Positions 1-7,612 of a stretch of DNA of 23,780 bases are shown here, in pieces. Made by a program: the position numbers and the translations under genes. Location: contig CALGRQ010000194.1 in NCBI GenBank assembly GCA_937880795.1, forward strand, positions 1 through 23,780. Direction: 5' to 3'. The stretch comes from an uncultured Dyadobacter sp. (GTDB taxonomy: Bacteria > Bacteroidota > Bacteroidia > Cytophagales > Spirosomataceae). Below the pieces are notes generated by a model, which worked only from the letters and a program-made list of their open reading frames with translations, had not been told where the DNA came from and searched no databases. The first letter of the stretch is position 1; each line of letters begins with the position of its first letter.

Positions 1-941
1 AACTCATCGCCTTTCATGGGTAGTTCAAAATGAATCACATGCTTAACCTCTGGAATATCCAGTCCCCGAGCTGCCAAATCCGTTGCAGCCAGATAGAGCA
101 CAGATCCATTTCGAAAACGCATCAACGTTCTTTCGCGATCGACCTGTTCTAGTTTTCCGTGAAAAAAGGCACATTCCACGCTCTCCTGCTTCAAAACAGC
201 GCTGATGCGCTCAACGGTATCTCGCTGGTTGCAAAAAATCATCGCAGATTCAGATCCGAAAGTGCCGAGTAATTTCAACAAACTAACCATTTTATCACCC
301 TTTTCAGCAGGTACCTCCACCAGAGTAAGTCCTTGCGCCTGATTCTTATTGGTAATAAAATCCAACTCCACAGGAGTGCGGAAACCCACGAATTTCGGTA
401 TTTTTGCTCCACCAGTGGCTGATACCAAAATCTTCTTTTTGACGCCTCTTACATTATTAACGATCTCGGTCATCTCCTCCTGAAAACCCATTTCCAGGGA
501 TTTATCAAACTCGTCCAATACCAATGTGGTGATTTGGCGATACGAAAACGACTGGCGATGCATATGATCAAGCAGTCTTCCCGGTGTACCAATCAATAGC
601 GCTGGGGGCTCACTAAGGCTACGTACTTCAGTTTGCATATCATGTCCACCATAACAGCACAGTACTTTGAAACCCGTAGACAATTTGCGCCATACCTGTT
701 CAATTTGTAAAGCGAGTTCACGCGTAGGAACAATAACTAAGCACTGTACCTGATCCACCTCCTTTTTTAGAAGTGACATCACCGGCAACAGAAATGCCAG
801 GGTCTTCCCCGAACCGGTTGGTGACAAAAGCAAAACTTCATTGCTATCTGCAATTGCATTTATAGCAGCTTCCTGCATTTCATTTAATGCGGATATACCC
901 AAGCCGGCAATGGCGGCTGTTAAATTTTCTTGATCTGACAT
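1..941 (-). CDS. DEAD-box-type ATP-dependent RNA helicase, C-terminus cut off by window edge
   Basis: Superfamily 2 RNA helicase, expected to unwind or remodel RNA in the cytoplasm using ATP. The 313 visible codons read without a break from the ATG at 941 and carry the motifs in order: Walker A PTGSGKT (41-47), PTRELA (72-77), GG (98-99), TPGR (119-122), DEFD at motif II (143-146), SAT (174-176) and motif V ATDLAARGLDI (286-296). Motif VI would lie beyond the edge. Motif II is DEFD rather than DEAD; the metal-coordinating Asp and Glu are kept. The Q-motif region is short, so the protein starts close to its RecA core with no N-terminal extension. A perfect TAnnTTTG element ends only 4 bases before the ATG, so the transcript may be leaderless. 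The gene lies 49 bp behind a small membrane protein gene. The family is certain; the cellular RNA target is not visible. Confidence 0.93.
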   Translation of the reverse strand, partial: MSDQENLTAAIAGLGISALNEMQEAAINAIADSNEVLLLSPTGSGKTLAFLLPVMSLLKKEVDQVQCLVIVPTRELALQIEQVWRKLSTGFKVLCCYGGHDMQTEVRSLSEPPALLIGTPGRLLDHMHRQSFSYRQITTLVLDEFDKSLEMGFQEEMTEIVNNVRGVKKKILVSATGGAKIPKFVGFRTPVELDFITNKNQAQGLTLVEVPAEKGDKMVSLLKLLGTFGSESAMIFCNQRDTVERISAVLKQESVECAFFHGKLEQVDRERTLMRFRNGSVLYLAATDLAARGLDIPEVKHVIHFELPMKGDE

Positions 942-945
942 GAAA

Positions 946-953
946 CAAAGGTA
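946..953 (-). promoter_or_regulatory. Candidate -7 promoter element of the helicase gene
   Basis: The minus strand reads TACCTTTG, an exact match to the Bacteroidota sigma-A -7 consensus TAnnTTTG, followed by TTTC and the ATG. Start of transcription would fall at or next to the start codon. No good TTG-type -33 element is visible at the usual spacing, so support is moderate. Confidence 0.4.
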
Positions 954-990
954 CTTGTTCTGTCAGTGATACGATGAAAAATGGGCAGAA

Positions 991-1455
991 TCATTTTGCG
1001 ACACCCTTAAACTGTTTGGCTTCGGGATACAAGTTAAGGCCCAAAAACCGCCATTCATGGGTACCCGTAACGGTATAATGAAGTTGATTATTGGTGAAGT
1101 TAAAGGTAGTTTGATGTGTCTTCCACCCATGTCCTATCACCAGTCCACTCTGCGAGATTTCGCCTTTTATATTTCCTTGCAAATCTTTGGGATAAGCATA
1201 AAACAAAACGGTGGAATACAACAAGGCCTCATCCAGCGTATGAATGCCCGTCACCATATCTCCCTCAAATGAAGTAGAAGGCTTACTGTCTGTAACAGTC
1301 CCTTTGATAAACGACAAACTCCCCAATATAAAAACAACCAGAGCGGCCGTGCCCAGGTTATCCTTAATCCATTTTAAAACACTAAAACTTATGTATAAAA
1401 ACCAGGCTAATACAGCAAGGTTTAATACAGACCATCCAAGATATAGAATCCCCAT
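991..1455 (-). CDS. Hypothetical protein with two N-terminal membrane helices
   Basis: I do not recognise this 154-residue protein. Two hydrophobic segments, at about residues 5-28 and 34-52, are separated by a short charged loop (KWIKDN). They are followed by a polar C-terminal domain of about 100 residues rich in Thr, His and aromatic residues, with no cysteine pair or known catalytic motif. By topology the C-terminal domain could face either side of the inner membrane. The gene starts just behind the terminator of the GroES-like gene and ends 49 bp before the helicase gene, so it may form its own short unit. Its coding character is supported by length, the ATG start and a sensible hydrophobicity pattern, while the plus-strand frames here are much shorter. 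No function is proposed. Confidence 0.7.
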   Translation of the reverse strand: MGILYLGWSVLNLAVLAWFLYISFSVLKWIKDNLGTAALVVFILGSLSFIKGTVTDSKPSTSFEGDMVTGIHTLDEALLYSTVLFYAYPKDLQGNIKGEISQSGLVIGHGWKTHQTTFNFTNNQLHYTVTGTHEWRFLGLNLYPEAKQFKGVAK

Positions 1456-1469
1456 ACAACACGAATATT

Positions 1470-1499
1470 AAACAAAAGGCAGCCCTTGTAAGACTGCCC
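1470..1499 (-). terminator. Rho-independent terminator behind the GroES-like gene
   Basis: On the minus strand, 8 bases after the stop codon at 1507, a GGCAG/CTGCC stem (positions 94-98 and 78-82 of the 1400s) can be extended by an inner CTT/AGG pairing and an outer G-U pair. It is followed directly by TTTTGTTT. Stem, tight loop and T-run directly behind a gene end fit an intrinsic terminator. Confidence 0.65.
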
Positions 1500-1506
1500 G
1501 AAGATA

Positions 1507-1884
1507 CTAGTACAAATCCTCTGAACGTTCCAGCATTAATATAGACGATTGAGGAACAATTACGTACTTCTCTCCATCATATTCCAGATCTATGGCATTC
1601 CGTTGCAGGTAAATGGCCACGTCACCTTCAATAGATTGTAATGGCATGTATTTCACCTTTTCTTCGGTTTCTTTCCAGGGTTCATCTTCTGTTGCCGCCG
1701 GTATAGGATAGCCCGGCCCTACCTTAATGACGTACCCACTTTGCACCTGTTCCTTTTCCGTTACCGTTGGCGGTAAATATAACCCGCTGTTGGTTCGGTC
1801 CGTAGGACTTTTAGGCTTTATCAATACACGGTCTCCTACGATAATCAGTTTTTTTAAGCGGTTATCAGACGTCACTTCGTACAT
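1507..1884 (-). CDS. GroES-like (chaperonin 10 family) protein
   Basis: Co-chaperonin 10 kDa family protein. GroES proper caps the GroEL ring and closes the folding chamber. Here residues 17-23 (VGDRVLI) match the GroES strand that opens the fold. A Gly-rich mobile-loop region holds SGLYLPP (residues 33-39), where GroES has its GGIVL hydrophobic tripeptide. The C-terminus keeps the YVIVPQSSILMLE pattern of the GroES end. At 125 residues it is longer than GroES (about 95-97), with an N-terminal extension of about 12 residues and an extended acidic insertion around residues 68-85 in the roof region. No groEL gene is adjacent, so this is probably a paralogue rather than the housekeeping groES. 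Its own terminator follows directly. Whether it still binds a GroEL ring cannot be told from sequence. Confidence 0.85.
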   Translation of the reverse strand: MYEVTSDNRLKKLIIVGDRVLIKPKSPTDRTNSGLYLPPTVTEKEQVQSGYVIKVGPGYPIPAATEDEPWKETEEKVKYMPLQSIEGDVAIYLQRNAIDLEYDGEKYVIVPQSSILMLERSEDLY

Positions 1885-1994
1885 GTTATTAAACTATATG
1901 GGATATAAACTAATACAATACTAGGGCTATAAACATTGCTCAGGATATGATAACAACAATATAGTCCGAAATGTTTAAAGGTTCCTCCAATCGA

Positions 1995-3464
1995 TTAGAA
2001 CTGGAAATAGATAAACTGATTTTCAGTAACCAGACCGAGGAAGTAAGTTAAGAAGACCGTTAGACCGAATAGCACGAAGAATGCCACGGTGTTCCTGGTT
2101 GGAATACGGAGTACAAAATGCTCTTTGATCAAAAGAAAGATGATCAAAAATACGCAAAACCACATCTCCATAGCATTGAACGGAGTATACAGTTTTTCAC
2201 TCCATGAGAATGTTGCCATTTTTTGCAAGAAGGTAAACGAGCGACTCACAGGCGACATATGATTCCTGAAAAATACCCAAGCTATCGTCACCAAAACAAA
2301 AGTAAAAACAATACCCAACGTCTTGGTCAGTATATTTTTAGGGATTTCAAGACCTGCCTTTTTAAGCCATTTGTCGCGTATTGCAGCGCTAACCTGATAT
2401 GTTCCATGTAACGCTCCCCATATCACGTAGTTCCAGCTGGCACCGTGCCACAAACCACTCACCAGAAACACAATGAACTGATTTCTATATCGGTTAAATT
2501 CCCCGTTTCGGTTACCTCCTAATGGTATATACAAATAATCCTTAAACCATGTGGAAAGCGAAATATGCCATCTCCCCCAGAATTCGGCAACGGATGATGC
2601 TTCATAGGGCGATCGGAAGTTATCCATCAGCGTAAAGCCCATGACCCGAGCGGCGCCAATGGCGATGTCCGAATATCCGCTAAAATCGCAATAGATTTGA
2701 AATGCAAAGAAGGTGGTGGCTACTAACAGAGACAGACCGTTTTGTTGCGCAGGATTGTCATATACATAATTTACAACCTCGGCCAACCGATCGGCAATCA
2801 CGATCTTTTTAAACATCCCAAATGCCATTTGCATAAGGCCAGCCTTTACTTGCTCAAAATCATACTTGAAATAAGTATGGAACTGATGCAGCATATTTTG
2901 AGGCCGCTCAATAGGACCCGCTACGAGCTGCGGATAAAACATCACGTATAGGGCATAAATACCAAAGTTTTTCTCCGCAGCCTGATTACCGCGATACACC
3001 TCTATGGTGTAACTCATGGCTTGAAAAGTATGGAATGATAAACCAATAGGCAGTATTACATGCCCTCCACCATCAACCATCCATTGCGCAATGGGTTGCG
3101 GAATAAGCCGTTCCAAAGGCGGAACTATAGACCTGAGGTCGAAAAAGTTAAGTATATCGTTTACTGAGCCTCTACCAAAATCATAATATTTGAAAAATGC
3201 CAGGATACCTATGTTAGATATTAAGCTGATAATCAACAACAACCGTTTTCGCCTTTGATCCTCAGCTTGCGCAATCCAAATCCCTGCGTAATAGTCAATT
3301 ACAATAGTACCAAACAGGATCAGAATAAATACCGGCTTGAAAACCATGTAGAAATAGCAACTGGTTGCCAAAAGCAGCATCCAGCGTCCTCGCCACGATA
3401 AGCTGAAATAAGCCAACGTAACGACGATAAAAAAGACTATAAATTGAATTGAATTAAATACCAT
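1995..3464 (-). CDS. MBOAT-family membrane O-acyltransferase, AlgI type
   Basis: Multi-spanning inner-membrane acyltransferase of the AlgI/DltB branch of the MBOAT family, which moves acyl groups onto extracytoplasmic polymers such as polysaccharides. The 489 residues (usual AlgI length 460-520) hold about ten hydrophobic helices. Family signatures are SFHTFQAMSYTIEVYRG (143-159), PQLVAGPIER (178-187), FQIYCDFSGYSDIAIG (255-270), FWGRWHISLSTWFKDYLYIP (295-314) and LWHGASWN (338-345). His300 and His340 are the expected catalytic-site histidines. The ATG lies 4 bp after the stop of the upstream GT2 gene, so the two are very probably cotranscribed. In many such loci an SGNH-hydrolase-like partner completes the acyl transfer; none is present in this window. 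The acceptor is probably the glycan built by the neighbouring glycosyltransferases (inference). Confidence 0.93.
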   Translation of the reverse strand: MVFNSIQFIVFFIVVTLAYFSLSWRGRWMLLLATSCYFYMVFKPVFILILFGTIVIDYYAGIWIAQAEDQRRKRLLLIISLISNIGILAFFKYYDFGRGSVNDILNFFDLRSIVPPLERLIPQPIAQWMVDGGGHVILPIGLSFHTFQAMSYTIEVYRGNQAAEKNFGIYALYVMFYPQLVAGPIERPQNMLHQFHTYFKYDFEQVKAGLMQMAFGMFKKIVIADRLAEVVNYVYDNPAQQNGLSLLVATTFFAFQIYCDFSGYSDIAIGAARVMGFTLMDNFRSPYEASSVAEFWGRWHISLSTWFKDYLYIPLGGNRNGEFNRYRNQFIVFLVSGLWHGASWNYVIWGALHGTYQVSAAIRDKWLKKAGLEIPKNILTKTLGIVFTFVLVTIAWVFFRNHMSPVSRSFTFLQKMATFSWSEKLYTPFNAMEMWFCVFLIIFLLIKEHFVLRIPTRNTVAFFVLFGLTVFLTYFLGLVTENQFIYFQF

Positions 3465-3468
3465 CCGA

Positions 3469-4413
3469 TCAAATATACTCGCGGTTAATAATCTCCTCCT
3501 TTACAATATATAGAGGGCGATTTTTTGATTGAAAGAATATCCTCAAAACGTATTCTCCAATAATACCCAGGGCAAGCAACTGTACACCACTGAACAGTAT
3601 GATCACAAACAACAAGGAGGTAAATCCTTCAATAACCTGTGTGAAGAATAATTTTTTGATTACCACAATTATAAAATAAACCAGGGAGATCAAAATCGCA
3701 ATAACACCCGTACGGCTCATGAACTTAATGGGGAATTCACTAAAATTGAATATACCGTTATAAGCTAAATTCAATAATTGCTTTAATGAATATTTTGATT
3801 CGCCGGCCACACGCGCATCGCGCTCATATTCGAAACCGGTTTGCTTAAATCCGATCCAGGAGCGCATTCCGCGGAGGTATCGGCTTTCTTCCGGCATTTT
3901 GTTCAGTACATCTACAACGCGACGGCTAATCAATGCGAAGTCGCCACTATCTAATGGGATATCTACATAAGAAATGGAACGAAGCATGCGATAGAACAGG
4001 AAATACCCTGTTTTTTTCAACCAACCCTCTTTTCTTTTTCGTCTTACGGCGTAAACCACGTCGTTACCTTCCTGATATAATTTATAAAAATCCGGAAGTA
4101 ACTCTGGTGGGTCCTGCAAGTCGCCATCAATCACAAACAAAGCCTCAGTACCTCGTGCGCGTGCCATGCCAGCCGTAAGTGCCAGCTGATGTCCATGGTT
4201 TCGCGACAGCAATACACCATGGTAACGATCGTCGGTTAACGCGAGTTGGCGAATGCGCATGGCCGTGTCATCCTTACTCCCATCGTCAACCAGCACCACC
4301 TCTATGGAGAGTGGACTGGAGTCCATCAGTGCCGTTAAACGCTTCACCAGAAGCGGAAACGACTCAGACTCATTGTAAAGGGGAGCAACAATGGAAATTT
4401 GTGGAACTTTCAA
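3469..4413 (-). CDS. GT2 family glycosyltransferase, polyprenyl-phosphate sugar synthase type (copy B)
   Basis: Family 2 glycosyltransferase of the DPM1/GtrB type, which loads a sugar from a nucleotide donor onto undecaprenyl phosphate at the cytoplasmic membrane face. Motifs are PLYNE (11-15), VDDGS (42-46), LSRNHGHQ (69-76), the metal-binding DGDLQDPPE (96-104), YLRGMRSWIGF (about 179-189) and an AGESKY element. Two membrane helices follow at about 235-260 and 270-295, as in GtrB. No ATG is available upstream of the conserved first strand: the frame opens after a TAA at about 4434, and the first in-frame ATG is at residue 30, inside the fold. The start is therefore best taken as TTG at 4413. 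The gene heads a unit with the MBOAT gene 4 bp downstream and has its own candidate promoter. It is only moderately similar to copy A, so the pair is not a recent duplication. Confidence 0.92.
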   Translation of the reverse strand: MKVPQISIVAPLYNESESFPLLVKRLTALMDSSPLSIEVVLVDDGSKDDTAMRIRQLALTDDRYHGVLLSRNHGHQLALTAGMARARGTEALFVIDGDLQDPPELLPDFYKLYQEGNDVVYAVRRKRKEGWLKKTGYFLFYRMLRSISYVDIPLDSGDFALISRRVVDVLNKMPEESRYLRGMRSWIGFKQTGFEYERDARVAGESKYSLKQLLNLAYNGIFNFSEFPIKFMSRTGVIAILISLVYFIIVVIKKLFFTQVIEGFTSLLFVIILFSGVQLLALGIIGEYVLRIFFQSKNRPLYIVKEEIINREYI

Positions 4414-4446
4414 AATTCTATCTTTATACGATTAAATCAACGGCGA

Positions 4447-4479
4447 CAAAAATACACCTTTCGCTCAAGTTTTATCCAA
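4447..4479 (-). promoter_or_regulatory. Candidate promoter of the GT2 (copy B)-MBOAT unit
   Basis: The minus strand has TATTTTTG (4454 to 4447), an exact TAnnTTTG -7 element. A TTG lies 22 bases upstream (4479-4477), within the loose 17-23 spacing reported for Bacteroidota sigma-A promoters. Transcription would begin near 4441, leaving a leader of about 28 bases before the TTG start codon. Confidence 0.55.
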
Positions 4480-4488
4480 TTCAATTAT

Positions 4489-6192
4489 TTACTGAATATC
4501 GACCTCCTTCAAGATACCGCCAGAAGCAACTCCATCCACAGTTTTTACGATACCCAATTCATATTTACCTTTGGGTAATGATGAAAACGGTATATCAACC
4601 ACTGAGCCGTGATCATACTGTTTGAATACATTACGTCCCAAATATCTGTGTTGGGTAAGCTTAAAAATATACACCTTAGAACCTTGTCGTAAAAACGCAT
4701 ACTGCCCCGACTGTGGACTAAAAGCAAATTCTGACTGGTCTTCCTCTACACGGATTACACCGTTTTCAATAGAATAGCGAACATCATAATCCTCAACCAC
4801 AGGTTGATCCAACTTATTAATTTCTCCCGCTAACCATTTTGTCTCAGCGGGATAGTGATAAATATCTTTGGAGGTCATTTCTTTCATCAACTGATCGACA
4901 TACATCGCTGATTTTGAATGAGGTACATGTCCCAAACCAAATCCGTTGAATTCCTGGTTATAGGCATTGGATAATAAGTATTTTTTTCGTTCTGCAATTC
5001 CCGGTAGATAGGTTACGATTGAAATCCCCCATATCAGCACCCCCATGATGGTAACAAAACGGAAAACCCTATTTTGCCAAACCTGGCGCGTGGTTGAAAT
5101 CATTGTCAAATAAGCAACCACCAGGAATAATGCCGGATACAATTTGTAATTGCTCACAATCATTACGAAAAAACCAAAACGAGGACGTAATAAACCAATT
5201 ACAAATGCATTGGCCAGAAGAAAAATCATGATGCCCAGTAAGAAATCCTGTAAGGATTGTTCTCCCTTATTATTGCGGTTGCTAATAGCCACAAAGCCCG
5301 GATTTTTAACGGCCATTCCAAAAGTTCGTCTCAGCCATGGAAGTATGGTTACATATAACCAAACCGCTACCCAAATCATAAACAATACGCCCATGATTAC
5401 AGGCAAAGTGGAACGCCAAACAATACTCTGCTCTGGAAAAAGATCAAACAAACCGCCTAAGAAAGCGAAAAAGCCCAGTACAGAGAGATGCGGATTTTTG
5501 GCAAAAAATTCAAAACTGGATTCGTTTCCCTGCGCAGACATTCCGGTAAAATATAACCCTACTGCGATGATCGCCACCACCAGCCAAATTCCCAGTTGCC
5601 GGTAGTTAGACCGTAATGTTAAAATGACTGCGCCTGCCGCCCATACAAAAATGCCACTACTCATGGCAAATGTGGCGCATATACCCGCTGACAATGCCCC
5701 TATAAACTTATGTCTGGAAAGCAGGAACATAGACAGAATGACAAAAAAGACTACCGTCTGATGCTGCATACTGCATATTGCCCACAAGAAAATCAGGTGA
5801 TACTGAAATTGAAACAGAAGAAAAGGAACTGGCAAAAAGTACCATCCATTAAGGTTGCTTTTTCGAAAAGCCGACCAGATAAGCGCTAGTGAGCCTAATG
5901 TAAAACAAGCTCCCGCAATATGAATAAAAGTAATATTAAGCGTACCGGTAAGTTTGTAGTATAGTAATGTGATGAGCTTCCCCATCACCATCCGGTGTTC
6001 GTTATTGGGTTGAAAAAGAATTTTCATTCTTTCGTCCAACGCACCCGCTCCTATCCAACTGCGCAAAAAATCAGGAAACGGATCAAAATCATCGAACCAT
6101 GGAACATTTACCGAATAACGAACAATGATAAATAACCATAGCAATACAGGAATTGCTACCGCAACACCCAATATTTTTCTATTTCTCTCCAA
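4489..6192 (-). CDS. GT-C-like multi-spanning membrane glycosyltransferase candidate
   Basis: Large integral membrane protein of 567 residues with about ten or more hydrophobic helices up to residue 400, followed by a soluble C-terminal domain of about 150 residues. The first loop after helix 1 carries PWFDDFD (31-37) and NNEHR (63-67). An acidic motif in the first extracytoplasmic loop is the usual catalytic site of GT-C enzymes, which use polyprenyl-phosphate-linked sugars. The start is TTG at 6192: no ATG precedes it in the open frame, and the next Met is at residue 56, after helix 1 and the acidic motif. It overlaps the end of the DUF6056-like gene by 14 bp, which implies translational coupling. 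The natural donor source is a GT2 enzyme encoded next to it. I recognise the architecture, not a named family, so substrate and acceptor are unknown. Confidence 0.8.
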   Translation of the reverse strand: MERNRKILGVAVAIPVLLWLFIIVRYSVNVPWFDDFDPFPDFLRSWIGAGALDERMKILFQPNNEHRMVMGKLITLLYYKLTGTLNITFIHIAGACFTLGSLALIWSAFRKSNLNGWYFLPVPFLLFQFQYHLIFLWAICSMQHQTVVFFVILSMFLLSRHKFIGALSAGICATFAMSSGIFVWAAGAVILTLRSNYRQLGIWLVVAIIAVGLYFTGMSAQGNESSFEFFAKNPHLSVLGFFAFLGGLFDLFPEQSIVWRSTLPVIMGVLFMIWVAVWLYVTILPWLRRTFGMAVKNPGFVAISNRNNKGEQSLQDFLLGIMIFLLANAFVIGLLRPRFGFFVMIVSNYKLYPALFLVVAYLTMISTTRQVWQNRVFRFVTIMGVLIWGISIVTYLPGIAERKKYLLSNAYNQEFNGFGLGHVPHSKSAMYVDQLMKEMTSKDIYHYPAETKWLAGEINKLDQPVVEDYDVRYSIENGVIRVEEDQSEFAFSPQSGQYAFLRQGSKVYIFKLTQHRYLGRNVFKQYDHGSVVDIPFSSLPKGKYELGIVKTVDGVASGGILKEVDIQ

Positions 6193-7612
6193 TGCTATTT
6201 TGTTTCATGTACACGGCCTTTTTGCCATAATATCCGGCAAGGCATTTATTCCACCAGTGATCCTTATCCGTTTTTATATCATCATCATAAAATATAGACA
6301 ATGGCTTGGATTCCAGTGCAGGTAAATACACTACGTCTTCCTTCGATGTACGTAAAATTTCGTAGCGTTGGTTCATTTCCTGATCAAATGCAGCCGCTTT
6401 ACCCCGGATTAGATCCGTATAAATGAGCCGTACATTTTCGCTTTTATAGAATGACAAAAAGCAGGATACACCCAGCAATACATATAAGACCCCGTATGAC
6501 ATGGCCGAATATCTAAACTCACCTACTTTGCCCTTTTTAAAGTAATGATAAATGACCCCTATGATGTAGAACCAGCCGATCAGGAAAAAGAAATAAACAC
6601 AATTAATTACACGGGGAGTTGGCTCTATACCTACTCCGTAATAGGAAGGGAACAATTGCGCGGATAGTACGCCTATATACAACAACACAGCGTACCAAAC
6701 CGGAACGGCAAAATAGTTGCGTGCTCCGGCCGACAATCTTGACAATACCACCAACCACGCACAAGTAAATAAAAGTAAAGGAGTTCGAGATATCCATTCA
6801 AAACTCAAATAAGCAAGCTTTTTAAATGAACTGATGAACGAAAATACGACGTCGCCTCCCAATGGATTACCGCCAATTCGCGCCTGATTACCCGGTGAGC
6901 TGAAATATAAATAGCAAGAAACGGCTGTAACCCCTAACATTGCGATCATGAAACCGTCTACTTTTCGGTGGAAAAGTAATCGATAAACCCACCAGGCACC
7001 TACCAGTAGCACCATGATGAGTAAGTTTGTTTCACTACTTCCGATCACCGCAAATATGAAAAACCCGGATAAAGATGCCAGTAAAATTTTGGCCGATTGC
7101 GTGTCCTGTCTGTAAAAACGTAGTACCACCACAATCCAAAGTAAGGTGAGAATATTGGGAACAGTATAAGTCACAAAGGCCGCCATCCAGTAATAAGCTT
7201 CTGACATACTAGCCATTTTTAGCATATAGAGGAAGAAAACGACACCGGCAAAACCCAAGTGAGCCAGGCGCGAGAGTGTTGGCGTTAAATGCCTAAACAA
7301 GCTATATAGTGCAAAAATGACCCCGGCTAGCAGTACAACCGGCAAAATTTTAAAGCCAACGACCGAATGGAATAAAAGTGGATTCGAGTGGTTCAAAAAG
7401 ATCCCAAAGTAACGCCCAGTCCAGCCCGAATAATAGTAATTCATGGCTTCAAGCCATCCAAATTTAAAAACTGTATCGATATAACAATAGTCATCGGCAG
7501 GGGACGGATGGTTATAGCGGGACAGGATAATCAGCGGTAACAATACGCTGATCATCAACAAAATATTAATCCAATTTCCTAAAACTCTGTACTTCTTATA
7601 AAATTTATTCAT
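6179..7612 (-). CDS. DUF6056-like multi-spanning membrane protein, probable GT-C glycosyltransferase
   Basis: Integral membrane protein of 477 residues with about ten or more hydrophobic helices and a short soluble tail of about 80 residues. After the first helix it carries NHPSPADDYCY and then SGWTGRYFGI. The paired Asp in the first loop and this spacing match what I know of DUF6056 membrane proteins and resemble GT-C catalytic loops. I place the start at the ATG at 7612, which overlaps the preceding GT2 stop by 8 bp (ATGAATAA), a classic coupling arrangement. An in-frame TTG at 7627 would add five residues (LKKQS) and cannot be excluded. Its end overlaps the TTG start of the 567-residue GT-C-like gene by 14 bp, so GT2 (copy A), this gene and that one are one tightly coupled set. 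Confidence 0.85.
   Translation of the reverse strand: MNKFYKKYRVLGNWINILLMISVLLPLIILSRYNHPSPADDYCYIDTVFKFGWLEAMNYYYSGWTGRYFGIFLNHSNPLLFHSVVGFKILPVVLLAGVIFALYSLFRHLTPTLSRLAHLGFAGVVFFLYMLKMASMSEAYYWMAAFVTYTVPNILTLLWIVVVLRFYRQDTQSAKILLASLSGFFIFAVIGSSETNLLIMVLLVGAWWVYRLLFHRKVDGFMIAMLGVTAVSCYLYFSSPGNQARIGGNPLGGDVVFSFISSFKKLAYLSFEWISRTPLLLFTCAWLVVLSRLSAGARNYFAVPVWYAVLLYIGVLSAQLFPSYYGVGIEPTPRVINCVYFFFLIGWFYIIGVIYHYFKKGKVGEFRYSAMSYGVLYVLLGVSCFLSFYKSENVRLIYTDLIRGKAAAFDQEMNQRYEILRTSKEDVVYLPALESKPLSIFYDDDIKTDKDHWWNKCLAGYYGKKAVYMKQNSIGEK

Noticed and set aside
4179..5605. Long plus-strand open frames opposite the GT2 copy B and GT-C-like genes (4179-4625 and 5150-5605).
   Set aside because: Their translations lack domain character and simply mirror codon bias of the well-supported minus-strand genes.
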